The notes below the pieces were generated by a model. It saw only the letters and a program-made list of their open reading frames with translations. It was not told the DNA's origin and searched no databases. A DNA stretch of 24,668 nt, taken from positions 1 through 24,668 of the forward strand of contig DAOMZG010000076.1 of assembly GCA_035437945.1 (NCBI GenBank), given 5' to 3'. The DNA is from UBA9464 sp003445095 (GTDB taxonomy: Bacteria > Verrucomicrobiota > Verrucomicrobiia > Limisphaerales > UBA9464). Below are positions 1 to 8,610 of this stretch, piece by piece (position 1 is the first letter of the stretch; the number at the start of each line of letters is the position of its first letter). Made by a program: the position numbers and the translations under genes.

Positions 1-58
1 CGCCCGCCGTGACACCAAAAAATCCTAAACCGCCAAGGCAACTGCGGAACTTGGGTTA

Positions 59-137
59 GTCAGCGCTTCCTTCCGTCAGCGACTACGAAGGTTCATGGCC
101 TCGATTCACGTGCGGATTTTGGAGGTCCCTGCTCTCT
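59..137. repeat. Dispersed repeat, copy 1 of 2
   Basis: This segment matches 234-311 closely, with about ten substitutions or single-base indels by eye. Both copies contain two GTCAGCG motifs flanking CTTCC(T/C)(T/C)CC, then a shared block running through 'ttcatggcctcgattcacgt' and 'cggattttgga', and end in GCTCTC. It is non-coding. I infer a dispersed intergenic repeat family, but only two copies are visible here. Confidence 0.75.
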
Positions 138-233
138 CCATGAACCGAGCGTAGCCGAGGGAACGACGCGCACTCTTCCTTTCGCACCGTCGCGGGGAAT
201 CAGCCGTCCTTCAACGAATCACGCGCTTCGGAA

Positions 234-311
234 GTCAGCGCTTCCTCCCGTCAGCGACTACCAAGTTCATGGCCTCGATTCACGTCCGGATTTTGGAAAT
301 GTTTGCTCTCC
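234..311. repeat. Dispersed repeat, copy 2 of 2
   Basis: Second copy of the repeat at 59-137, in the same orientation. The left end can form a small hairpin, GGAAG at 230-234 pairing with CTTCC around TCAGCG, because this copy is preceded by 'cgcttcggaa'. The copy lies about 90 bp before the esterase start codon and could lie within its leader or promoter region. Confidence 0.75.
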
Positions 312-401
312 ACGCAACCGCGTCGAGAGGAGGGTGATTCATAGAGTATCTCTGCATCCCTGTATCCGCGAGAGTGGCACCCGGGTCTCCGGAGAAATAT
401 C

Positions 402-1907
402 ATGAAGCTATCTTGGTCTTCCTCTAGGGTTTTGTTGGGGCCTGTCGCAGCCGGAATAGTCTTCACCACCGCTTGCCCAGGTCGGCTCCTCGGCCAAGCC
501 GACAACAATCCGTCACGAGCCCCAGGTAACACGCCGGCTCCGCTGAATTGGACCACCCAGCAGGATCACCAAAACATGAAGGAACAGTTGGGCATCGTCC
601 GACTGCGTCCCGGTCCAAGCGGCCAGCCAGGTGCCACCAACTCGGCCAATTACGATCCCGCCAAAGCGAATCCATTTCCTGACCTTCCCGAAGTTCTCAG
701 GCTGAAGAACGGTCAAAAGGTGACGACAGCCGAGATGTGGTGGCAACAGCGCCGACCGGAGATCGTCGAAGACTTCGAGCGGGAAGTCTTCGGTCGAGTG
801 CCGAAGAATGTGCCGAAGGTGACCTGGACCATCACGACCCAGGCGTTCGATCGGGTGGTGGGAGCACTTCCCGTCCATGCGCGGCAACTCGTCGGGCACG
901 TGGATAACTCGGCCTGCCCGGCTATTGCGGTGGACATCCAAATGACGCTGGTGACCCCAAAGAACGCGAAAGGTCCTGCGCCGGTGCTGATGATGTTTGG
1001 CGGATTTGGTGGTGGGGGTTTTCCGCGCCGGCCGGGTGAGCCCGAACCGACGAATCGATTTGGATTTGGCGGTGGAAACTTTGCCGACCCTCCTTCGACC
1101 GAACAGTTGATTGCCGCTGGCTGGGGTTACGCCACCATCAATCCGGGCAGCATTCAGGCGGACAATGGCGCTGGCCTCACCAAAGGCATCATCGGACTCG
1201 TCAACCAAGGTCAACCGCGCAAGCCCGAGGATTGGGGTTCGCTCCGCGCGTGGGCTTGGGGTGCCGCGCGCGGGCTCGATTATTTAGAGACCGACCCGAC
1301 GGTGGAGGCTAAGAAAGTCGGCATTGAAGGGGTTTCGCGCTTTGGCAAGGCGGCGCTGGTAACCCTCGCCTTCGAACCGCGTTTCGCGTTGGCCCTGGTC
1401 GGTTCTTCCGGCGAAGGCGGTGCTAAGCTTCACCGAAGAAATTTCGGTGAAGCGGTGGAAAACCTCACTGGCTCGGGCGAGTACCATTGGATGGCCGGCA
1501 GTTTTCTCAAATACGGAACGGCCGAGTCTTCGTTTGGCAGCAAGAACGCGGGCGACATTCCGGTCGATTCCCACGAGTTGATCGCACTGTGCGCGCCGCG
1601 ACCGACCTTTATCAGTTACGGAATTCCGGAAAAAGGCGACGCCCATTGGCTCGATCAGCAAGGCAGCTACATGGCTACCGTGGCAGCCGGACCGGTGTAT
1701 CTTTTACTTGGAGCGCGCGACCTTGGCGTTAATGAAGACTACCGCATCGCGAAAATGCCGCCGGTGAACACGAGTCTCCTCGATGGCGAGCTCGCGTGGC
1801 GTCAACACGACGGCGGCCACGAAGATCGATCGAACATGAAATATTTCATCGCCTGGGCGAATAGGTTGCTTGGGCACGCGCCGCCGACCGTCGCGCCGAC
1901 AAAGTGA
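402..1907 (+). CDS. Secreted CE15-like glucuronoyl esterase / alpha-beta hydrolase
   Basis: The 501-residue product has an N-terminal signal peptide (about residues 1-30, basic start, hydrophobic core, then 'LLGQA'), so it is probably periplasmic or secreted. The nucleophile motif GVSRFGK places the catalytic Ser at 312, matching the G-x-S-R-x-G-K elbow of carbohydrate esterase family 15, which cleaves ester bonds between glucuronoxylan side chains and lignin. Other family traits are the 'YHWMAG' segment, 'DSHELIALCAPRP' (Asp389, His391) and the C-terminal 'HDGGH' with His473 as the likely catalytic base. The Glu that follows the nucleophile by 23 residues in fungal enzymes is Ser335 here. 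A glycine-rich stretch follows residue 195. The ATG at 402 has GGAG seven bases upstream. The substrate is inferred; acetylxylan esterase or another alpha/beta hydrolase is possible. Confidence 0.8.
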   Translation: MKLSWSSSRVLLGPVAAGIVFTTACPGRLLGQADNNPSRAPGNTPAPLNWTTQQDHQNMKEQLGIVRLRPGPSGQPGATNSANYDPAKANPFPDLPEVLRLKNGQKVTTAEMWWQQRRPEIVEDFEREVFGRVPKNVPKVTWTITTQAFDRVVGALPVHARQLVGHVDNSACPAIAVDIQMTLVTPKNAKGPAPVLMMFGGFGGGGFPRRPGEPEPTNRFGFGGGNFADPPSTEQLIAAGWGYATINPGSIQADNGAGLTKGIIGLVNQGQPRKPEDWGSLRAWAWGAARGLDYLETDPTVEAKKVGIEGVSRFGKAALVTLAFEPRFALALVGSSGEGGAKLHRRNFGEAVENLTGSGEYHWMAGSFLKYGTAESSFGSKNAGDIPVDSHELIALCAPRPTFISYGIPEKGDAHWLDQQGSYMATVAAGPVYLLLGARDLGVNEDYRIAKMPPVNTSLLDGELAWRQHDGGHEDRSNMKYFIAWANRLLGHAPPTVAPTK

Positions 1908-2087
1908 GCCCCATCGATCGCAGCGCACCCGATGAATCGGGCGATGTGGTCGAGTTCCGAATTCAAGCGGATGGAGCAACCATGTGCGTTGCAGTGATCC
2001 TCGCCGGCCGACTTCCCGTTGTTCGCCGGGTGTCGCTTGACTATGTTCTCGCCATCCCGGAACCGCGCATGTTTCGGAATTCACTTA

Positions 2088-4718
2088 ATGCCGCTATCCA
2101 CCGCTGAAGAAGACTACATAGCCGACACGATTCGCCGACTTGGTCCGCGCGCGGCCTTCGATCAACTGATCGCGGAGAATGACGCCCTCATTCGCGGCCC
2201 CGAGCTGGGAAACGGCCGCCGCATCGCCAACTATCGGACGGCAATTTACCGGGCGGTGGTGCGCGACTGGGCCGAGGAGCAAGTCCGAATCTTCGGATAC
2301 AATCGTCCTTTCGCAGTGGCCGCATTGGGCGGAACGGGCCGCGAAGAAATGGCACCGAGATCCGATACCGATTTTGCGCTCCTGTTTGAGGACCCGCTGG
2401 ATGACAACCCATTCCTGTTCGAACTCCAGCGGCAGATTCTCCACACCGACGAATTCGAGACGCGCTGCGGTTTTCCCGGTCCGAGTCTCCCTTTCAGCCT
2501 CCAAGACGTCCCGGGCCTGGTCGAGAAGCAGCTCAATTCGTTTCTGGATCAGCGCCCCGTATTGGATCTCTCCGGCCTAACGGACCGGTTTCGTGAACGT
2601 ATCCGAGGCACATTCAATCCGTTCGAGCACTTCCTGCACGTCCAAGGCTTTTGGAAGGCGCATTGGGAAAATGCCGCCGCGCAGAGCGAACAATTGCATC
2701 AGTTCGACATCAAAAACGACGGTCTTCGGGTATTCCTCGCTGGGATCTGGGCTCTGGCGGGCCGCGAATTCGTCCACAGCGATGAGATTTATGCGACCCT
2801 CCAGGATCCCCGCGACCTGGCGGCCTACGATTTCCTGCTCCGCATCCGGGCGTTCATCCATTTGCGACGCCCGCACAGCGGCCATAAGGCCTTAGCCCTG
2901 GGGAATCATCCAGAGGACGTACTGAACTTTGACGACTTCAATTCATTCAGTGAACTGCTCGGACCGGAGGCCAACGAGCGCAGCCGTTTTGAATTCAACG
3001 CGCATGTTCGGGCTCTTTTGCTGTCCGCGCGGCGCCGAGTGGCGCAGCTCGCCAAGGGAATTATCGGGCATGAGCTAAGTCGCGGCCGGGAGATCGGCTC
3101 GGGCAGCCCCATTGCTTTGGGGCCGGGCGGACTCTTTCATGCCGCGCTTCCTTCGGGGCGGACTCCGGCCGAGCAGAGTCGTGCTGCCCTGTCGCTGCTC
3201 CTGGCCGCGCAACGGTTCGGCGTTTCCATCGATCCAGCGGAACTGCAATCGACGTTTGCGAATGCGGGCGATTGGCTGACTCCCGGACCCGAATTGGCTG
3301 ATTTGTTTTATGAGCCGCGCGGAAGCCTCGCCGCAACGTTCGAGTTCCTCTCGCAAATCGACGGTGCGGAAGATCGATTGTTTCCCGGTTACGCCCGCTT
3401 CGAAGCGTCCCTGGACAAGCGCGTCATGACCGAGCGTCGGTCACTTCGCAGCGCTTTGGAACGTCAGAAGATGAGAGCCCTCGAGAACTTTGTGCAAGAG
3501 GGACGGACTCGCCTGAACCAAACGATCGCGCACGCGCCGGTCGGCGGAATGGAGACGGGCAGCAACGTTGCGTTGGTCGCGACGCAGCTCGACCAAGAAC
3601 AGCTTGCCGCGGTCAAGCTGGCCCTGAAGACCAAGCGCTTGCCGTTGACGCCCGATGACTTCGAGCGGCAACGCGATGAGAGTCTCTCTCTGGCGGAACG
3701 TTTCTCGACAGGATTCTCGGGGATCCCGTTGGCGGAATACTACCAAGCCTATTTTGTGCGCTGCGGCTTCTCGGCGGAAGTCCTGCGGCTCGTGGAGTTC
3801 CTGGTCGCGCACCGGCGGGCCTTCAAGAATTTCACTGAGGCCGGAATGAACGACGACGCCTCGGTCGCGCAATTTGCTCAGCTTTGCGGCGACGAATCGC
3901 GGCTGTGTTGCCTGTATGTTTTCACGTGCGCCGACCGTTCGGAGTGGGAGGACGAGAGAACTCATGCAGCGCGTTGGTACATTATCCGCGAGCTGTTCGG
4001 CAAAGCGCGGCGTATATTTCGGCCGGGACCGGATCCCGTGCAGGCGCTCATGCGGAGGGGGTTTTCTTCCGAACAAGTGGAGACACTCAGAGAATTTGGC
4101 GATGCGCTCTTTGGGGGCCGGTATGGGGAGTATGCCGAGCGTTTTGGAGCTCAACTCCTGCGGCTCGCGGAAAATCCGGAAGAGACCGGACCGCGGGTCA
4201 TCTTGGTTTGCGACGGATCTTCAATGATCGTGGGTGTTGCGGCCCGCGATTATCGTGGATTGGCAGCCTCGATCAGCGGGGCGTTGCGGAGCCTTCAGAT
4301 CGAATTGTCGCAGGCTCATCTGTTTTCCGCGAAGATGCTGGGCTTGGCGCTCGATTTTTTCCACGTCCTGCCGCGCGGAGGGGCGTTGCCGCCTGACCTC
4401 GTCCGGGTTCTCACGGCGTCGATTCAACAGCGGCTGCACATTGGCGACGCGGACGAGACAGACATGACCCGCATTCCCGAGAGGCCGACGTTACAAGAAT
4501 GGAGGCCCGGACAATTCTGCTTGCGCCTCGAGACTTCTCACGACTCGGGTGGCCTGGTCTATGCGCTGACCTACAAAGTCTTTCGATATTTGAAGGGTGA
4601 CATTTTCGGCCTGGCGGCGCGTGCCGAGCAAGGTCGCGCCGTCGTTCTGGTATATCTCACCTTGCCTGAGGGCATGTCGTTGGAAGAAGCCCAATCGATT
4701 GTGGCTCGGTACTTTTGA
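2088..4718 (+). CDS. GlnD-like [protein-PII] uridylyltransferase homologue with degenerate HD domain
   Basis: The 876-residue protein has the GlnD domain order. An N-terminal nucleotidyltransferase domain carries GGTGREE and RSDTDF (residues 81-96, metal ligands Asp93 and Asp95). A central region aligns by eye with the HD domain, and two C-terminal ACT domains lie at roughly 702-760 and 808-870. In GlnD the nucleotidyltransferase uridylylates PII when glutamine is low, the HD domain removes UMP, and the ACT domains sense glutamine. Here the HD pair and the GRGGDHS loop are not recognisable (about 536-560), although the following helices and Asp616 remain. I chose ATG 2088 because the protein sense begins at PLSTAEEDY; a TTG at 2019 and an ATG at 2043 in the same frame are alternatives. 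No glnB, amt or glnA lies nearby. It may be a uridylyltransferase without removing activity, or a diverged paralogue. Confidence 0.75.
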   Translation: MPLSTAEEDYIADTIRRLGPRAAFDQLIAENDALIRGPELGNGRRIANYRTAIYRAVVRDWAEEQVRIFGYNRPFAVAALGGTGREEMAPRSDTDFALLFEDPLDDNPFLFELQRQILHTDEFETRCGFPGPSLPFSLQDVPGLVEKQLNSFLDQRPVLDLSGLTDRFRERIRGTFNPFEHFLHVQGFWKAHWENAAAQSEQLHQFDIKNDGLRVFLAGIWALAGREFVHSDEIYATLQDPRDLAAYDFLLRIRAFIHLRRPHSGHKALALGNHPEDVLNFDDFNSFSELLGPEANERSRFEFNAHVRALLLSARRRVAQLAKGIIGHELSRGREIGSGSPIALGPGGLFHAALPSGRTPAEQSRAALSLLLAAQRFGVSIDPAELQSTFANAGDWLTPGPELADLFYEPRGSLAATFEFLSQIDGAEDRLFPGYARFEASLDKRVMTERRSLRSALERQKMRALENFVQEGRTRLNQTIAHAPVGGMETGSNVALVATQLDQEQLAAVKLALKTKRLPLTPDDFERQRDESLSLAERFSTGFSGIPLAEYYQAYFVRCGFSAEVLRLVEFLVAHRRAFKNFTEAGMNDDASVAQFAQLCGDESRLCCLYVFTCADRSEWEDERTHAARWYIIRELFGKARRIFRPGPDPVQALMRRGFSSEQVETLREFGDALFGGRYGEYAERFGAQLLRLAENPEETGPRVILVCDGSSMIVGVAARDYRGLAASISGALRSLQIELSQAHLFSAKMLGLALDFFHVLPRGGALPPDLVRVLTASIQQRLHIGDADETDMTRIPERPTLQEWRPGQFCLRLETSHDSGGLVYALTYKVFRYLKGDIFGLAARAEQGRAVVLVYLTLPEGMSLEEAQSIVARYF

Positions 4719-4719
4719 G

Positions 4720-4735
4720 ACCGCTGCTTCGCGGT
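4720..4735. terminator. Possible small shared hairpin between convergent genes
   Basis: ACCGC at 4720-4724 pairs perfectly with GCGGT at 4731-4735 around a six-base loop. It fills the gap between the GlnD-like stop codon and the stop of the opposing gene. Neither side has a good T tract, so termination strength is doubtful. Confidence 0.3.
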
Positions 4736-7700
4736 TACTCCTCCAATCGATAGAACCCGTGCTCGATTCCTGCGTTCGGAATTACCCACTCCGTTTCGTT
4801 GCCATTGGGCGTGATCGTGTCTTGGGTCGTCCATGAGGTCAGGTCCGTGGAGAAGCGAAGCCGATAAGGTTTCCCCGGTTGAGCCGTAAATCGAATTCTC
4901 AGCCCGTCCGGTCCCGCCACTCGCGTTCCATACATCCGAATCACTCGAAGGTCCCCCCGAAGCGGAATCAATCCCGGCGTTAAGAATCCGTCAAAGGAGC
5001 CGAAGTTTCCTCCGACTAAAAGTGAGCCATCGTTCTCGACGAGAATTGCTTTGACCTCTGCGGGGCTCAAAAACGGATGCCAAGACGCTTGCTCGCAGCC
5101 ACGACCGAAATCGACCTCGGCATCTATCGAACCGTCTTGGTTCATCAGCGCGATTCCCCTGCGCAGGTGACCGTGGAATCGTTGAAAGTTACCACCGACC
5201 CAGACTTTTCCCTCGGGGTGAGGGGCAAGCACTTTCACTACGACGGACCCACCTTCACTCGAAGACTCGTCTTTGGCGCCCGGCAATCTTTGGAAATCTT
5301 CATCCACGCTTCCATCGCCGGCAAGCAGGACCAAGCCAGCGCAGAGTGTGTTGTCGAACGAGGAGAATGCTCCTCCCACCAGGACCCTCCCTTTAGCCAG
5401 GGGAAGTAGCGTTTCAACCACTCCGGCGAACTCGCCGGCGTGGAAAGACGGGTCAGGTCGTCCGTCCGTGTACAAGCGAATCACCTGGCTGGCGGTCGTC
5501 TCGTTGGCGGTCTGGAATTCGCCGGCCACGTAAATGCGGCCATCCTGAGCGACGGCGACCGAGCGAATGTATCCGCGAAAATTCATCGGTTGAAAACCCG
5601 CCGCGGGATAACCGTCGGCTCCCAAACGAACCAATTGCTGGGTACCGTTCCGATCGATGCCAAGGAAATGACGTCCGTCCGGCACGGAGAATAACCCCCA
5701 GACCGAACCTTCACCCGCCCAGGCACGGGTGGTCACCACCTCGCCGGCACTGCTCAACCGTCGCAATTCCAAGTTTGCGTAGTAATCGACGGTCCGTAGC
5801 ACCAACCAGTCGCCTGTCGCCAAGGGCGCGATCTCGTAGATTTCGAAGTCCGGCTCAATGGCCGCTTTAAGTGAGCCATCCGGCCCGAACAAACCCAGGT
5901 GAAACCATCCGCCCTCCTTCCGATTCAGACCTCCCCAAATGGCGGTGTCGCCAGTTCCATTTCGACGGACGCCGTGAACGTCCTGATAATCAGTGGCGAG
6001 GGCCTGCCCGATAAACGAGCGGTCAATCCTGACCGCGCCGCTGTGATCGTCGTCCTTGATCCAGACACGGAGCGGTGGAGTGACAGATCCCTGCACGTTC
6101 AGGTCTTCAGCAAGGCGGACCGTAAAGTCTTCATCCGTCTCCCGAGTCGCATCCTTCACCAAGGGCAGCGTCACCGTCTTTTCCGACTCCAAAGGGGCGA
6201 ACTTAACTTCGATGGTGTCCGCGGCGAAATCACTCCCGGCCGTTGCTGCGGCGGCCGCGGGCGTCAGTCGGACCGTGGCGGACTTCCGAACGTCGCCCAC
6301 TCTGGTCACGCGCAGTTGAGCCTCACCCATCGACTCTCCAAAAACTGGGTAGGTGTACGCCAGTGTCGTGGCGCTGGCCGACGGATCGAGTATCCGAAAC
6401 CGGGCAAGTTTCTGCAGTGGCTTGCCGCTCATTTGAGCCTCGAAGCTACCTCCGACGACTAGGTCTCCGTTGCCGAGTGTCACCAAGCTGCTGATCGACA
6501 AAGAAGAAGCCAACAGAGTTCGTTCCACGGTGCCATCCGTTCCAAGAATCGACAGGCTCGACGACACGCTCCATTTCCACTGGGTGTTCAAGGCAACTAA
6601 GACTCGTCCGTCTTTAAGCGGAACGGCTCTTACGCTGCTCAGGAATGGATCACTGAGCGAGGGAGTAAAGTGCCGATCGATGGCGCCTTCGGAGTCGAGA
6701 ACCCACACCACGGCGCTCCGTTCGTCGTCGGCCGATTGAAGCCACCGGGTCGCTGTGACCAAGAGATTCCCCCCGGGGAATACATTTACCTCCTCCGCCG
6801 ATCCCATGAGCGACCTGGTGAAGGTGGGATCCTTCGTACCGTCCGCGAGCAAACGGATGAGTGCCGAGGCGTCCAGGTCGAGTGCCTCCCCGGCAATCAA
6901 CATTCTCCCATCGTCCAAGATTCGAATGCCTCGCACCCGCGACCCGGAGGGAAGATGCCCTCGGAACCTCGAATCCACCCCGCCGTCAGGAAGCAACCGG
7001 GCAACGATATCGAGGCCACCTACCAGGATGCGCCCGTAAGGATCGACCGCGACGGTGTTCAATTCGTGGCGAGTTACTTCCTCCGGGACATTAAAGCTGG
7101 GGTCGACTTGCCCGTTGGCCAGATGCCTCAGACAGGTCCACTTCCCGACACTGTTGAGGTCCGATTCCATGACGATTCGGAGAATCTTGCCATCGGCCTG
7201 TGCGGCTAACGCGACCGTCGCTGGGTAGGCGTCGGTTGGAAAAGCAGCGCCCGGAGCTGGGAACGTGGGATCCAGGGTTGAGTCACCATCCAATCGGAAC
7301 CATCCCCCTACCGGGCTTCCGTCCACCTCTTCAACCGAGCCGATGACCAAGAGTTGGTTGTCCGGTAACGCGAGTAGATTTTCGATCCGATCTTTGGTTC
7401 GAAAGAATGGAGTGTTGAGCAGCATTACATCGGTCTCACTGTCTTCCACTTCAACATCAGCAATCGACCATTCGCTCAGTTGCGCCGGAGAGCTGGGATT
7501 CCGCAAAACGAGTCGGATGGACTTCGTGCCATCGACCTTACCATCTGGCAGAAGCGGCAGCCGAATGGTCTGCGCGCGGGAGGAGTCGCTGAACGTGAGC
7601 TTGCCCGCTACGGGGAGATAGTCCTCTCCGGCGGTGGCAGGCCGGGCAGGCGCTGGAACGTCGACATAGTCTACGGTGACTTCAGTCCCGGCGGCTAGGT

Positions 7701-7899
7701 CACCGGCGAGTTCAACCGGAACCAACACCTCACCGCTGTCCTCGGTGATGCGCCCGTACTGCGGCCACAGGAAGTGAATTTCAGGGGGGTGGTTTGGGGT
7801 TTGCGCGAGTGTCCAGTGGACCATCGACAGCAGGATAAATGCGGCCAAGAATCGCCGAAGAACCGAAGGGAGACGGCGAGAGGAGAAAGTCGGTCTCAT
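4735..7899 (-). CDS. Secreted Calx-beta / delta-60 repeat protein
   Basis: From ATG 7899 the product is 1054 residues. It begins with a signal peptide (RR, hydrophobic FLAAFILLSMV, then cleavage near LAQ at about 33). A Calx-beta domain spans roughly 50-155 and a second about 512-618 ending in 'KDDD', both with acidic loops suited to calcium binding. Between and after them run many copies of the delta-60 type unit, 'DGR(I/V)LVGG.F.....LIRL..DG..D.SF' (for example near 290-310, 330-360, and several more between 690 and 1000). The C terminus has a 'PYRLRFSTDL..W' module ending FYRLEE, typical of large exported verrucomicrobial proteins. Function is unknown; surface adhesion or polymer binding is a guess. 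A TTG at 7956 would extend the frame by 19 residues, but the signal peptide favours 7899. No clear ribosome-binding site is present. Confidence 0.8.
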   Translation of the reverse strand: MRPTFSSRRLPSVLRRFLAAFILLSMVHWTLAQTPNHPPEIHFLWPQYGRITEDSGEVLVPVELAGDLAAGTEVTVDYVDVPAPARPATAGEDYLPVAGKLTFSDSSRAQTIRLPLLPDGKVDGTKSIRLVLRNPSSPAQLSEWSIADVEVEDSETDVMLLNTPFFRTKDRIENLLALPDNQLLVIGSVEEVDGSPVGGWFRLDGDSTLDPTFPAPGAAFPTDAYPATVALAAQADGKILRIVMESDLNSVGKWTCLRHLANGQVDPSFNVPEEVTRHELNTVAVDPYGRILVGGLDIVARLLPDGGVDSRFRGHLPSGSRVRGIRILDDGRMLIAGEALDLDASALIRLLADGTKDPTFTRSLMGSAEEVNVFPGGNLLVTATRWLQSADDERSAVVWVLDSEGAIDRHFTPSLSDPFLSSVRAVPLKDGRVLVALNTQWKWSVSSSLSILGTDGTVERTLLASSLSISSLVTLGNGDLVVGGSFEAQMSGKPLQKLARFRILDPSASATTLAYTYPVFGESMGEAQLRVTRVGDVRKSATVRLTPAAAAATAGSDFAADTIEVKFAPLESEKTVTLPLVKDATRETDEDFTVRLAEDLNVQGSVTPPLRVWIKDDDHSGAVRIDRSFIGQALATDYQDVHGVRRNGTGDTAIWGGLNRKEGGWFHLGLFGPDGSLKAAIEPDFEIYEIAPLATGDWLVLRTVDYYANLELRRLSSAGEVVTTRAWAGEGSVWGLFSVPDGRHFLGIDRNGTQQLVRLGADGYPAAGFQPMNFRGYIRSVAVAQDGRIYVAGEFQTANETTASQVIRLYTDGRPDPSFHAGEFAGVVETLLPLAKGRVLVGGAFSSFDNTLCAGLVLLAGDGSVDEDFQRLPGAKDESSSEGGSVVVKVLAPHPEGKVWVGGNFQRFHGHLRRGIALMNQDGSIDAEVDFGRGCEQASWHPFLSPAEVKAILVENDGSLLVGGNFGSFDGFLTPGLIPLRGDLRVIRMYGTRVAGPDGLRIRFTAQPGKPYRLRFSTDLTSWTTQDTITPNGNETEWVIPNAGIEHGFYRLEE

Positions 7900-8144
7900 G
7901 AGGTCATCGCGGTTTGGTAGTTGGGCGGTGCGCGCCGGAGGCCCACGTCGCGGCAAGCCGGCCGGGCCAAAATCGAGAGTTCCAAATCAATCATGGGCAA
8001 GGTCGTGTTACTCTCTACTACGGATTTTCGGGTGAGCGATTTCGTGAAATCGAGTGCGGACTGTCCGTAAAATGGAAACCACCATTCGCACGTCGCCCGC
8101 GGTTTTCCGTTCAAGGTTCGACGTCGAAGTGATTTCGTGGAGTC
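7900..8144. promoter_or_regulatory. Divergent intergenic region with two short palindromes
   Basis: This 245-bp stretch separates the divergent Calx-beta gene and cutA, so promoters for both should lie here, although I could not place -35/-10 boxes with confidence. Two perfect inverted repeats are visible: CGATTT-CGTG-AAATCG at 8037-8052, and the uninterrupted palindrome TTCGACGTCGAA at 8117-8128, 16 bases before the cutA start codon. Confidence 0.4.
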
Positions 8145-8516
8145 GTGCAACGGACGTCCCAACATCGTGTCGTACTGGTTACCGCCCCCGACCTCGAAAC
8201 GGCGCGCAGCCTCGCTCGGTCGGCGCTGACTGAACGACTCGTCGCCTGTGGCAATCTCATCCCCCAGCTCGAGTCACACTATTGGTGGCAGGGAAAAATC
8301 GAATCGAGCTCAGAGGTTTTGATCGTGTTCAAGACGACGTCATCCCGTTTAGCCGCGCTCGAACGCCTCATTGTCGACGAACATCCTTATGACACCCCAG
8401 AATTGGTGGTGCTTGGACTTCAATCTGGAAACGCCAAGTACCTCCAGTGGCTCGCGGATTCCGTCAGCTCCGGGGCCGGTCGCAAGGCGAAGTCCCGCTC
8501 ACGCCCGGCCAAGTGA
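8145..8516 (+). CDS. cutA: CutA-type divalent cation tolerance protein
   Basis: The 123-residue product matches the CutA1 family over nearly its full length. The N-terminal strand 'VVLVTAPDLETARSLA' leads into ACGNLIPQLESHYWWQGKIE (about 34-53, with Cys35 and the aromatic ESHYWW motif), followed by 'EVLIVFKTT' and EHPYDTPELVVL (79-90), ending at 'YLQWL'. CutA forms a cytoplasmic trimer with a ferredoxin-like fold resembling PII. It has been linked to copper tolerance, but its molecular role remains unclear. A lysine/arginine-rich tail (residues 112-123) extends past the usual end. Translation appears to begin at GTG 8145; GGAG at 8139-8142 is too close to be an ideal ribosome-binding site. 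recN follows 94 bp downstream on the same strand and may be co-transcribed. Confidence 0.93.
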   Translation: MQRTSQHRVVLVTAPDLETARSLARSALTERLVACGNLIPQLESHYWWQGKIESSSEVLIVFKTTSSRLAALERLIVDEHPYDTPELVVLGLQSGNAKYLQWLADSVSSGAGRKAKSRSRPAK

Positions 8517-8610
8517 GTTTCCGAAGCGGCCGCGGGGACACTGCCGTTGATCCTCCCGCCAAAGAAAGCAGTTGGCATTTGCCGCGATCCGCTCGAAATC
8601 AAGCGCGCCG

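Larger units (their letters stand above)
1..401. other. Non-coding leader upstream of the esterase gene
   Basis: I see no convincing gene in this stretch; the short reading frames on the minus strand have no recognisable protein features. It contains two diverged copies of a direct repeat, listed separately, separated by a segment with a 'gaaccgagcgtagccgag' core. A GGAG at 391-394 serves the gene starting at 402. No clear promoter was recognised. Confidence 0.6.

Noticed and set aside
513..1214. A 233-codon minus-strand frame opposite the esterase
   Set aside because: Antisense to a gene with a signal peptide and CE15 motifs; no protein features.
1904..2107. A 67-codon frame between the esterase and GlnD-like genes
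   Set aside because: Overlaps the start of the GlnD-like gene, has no family resemblance and no good ribosome-binding site.
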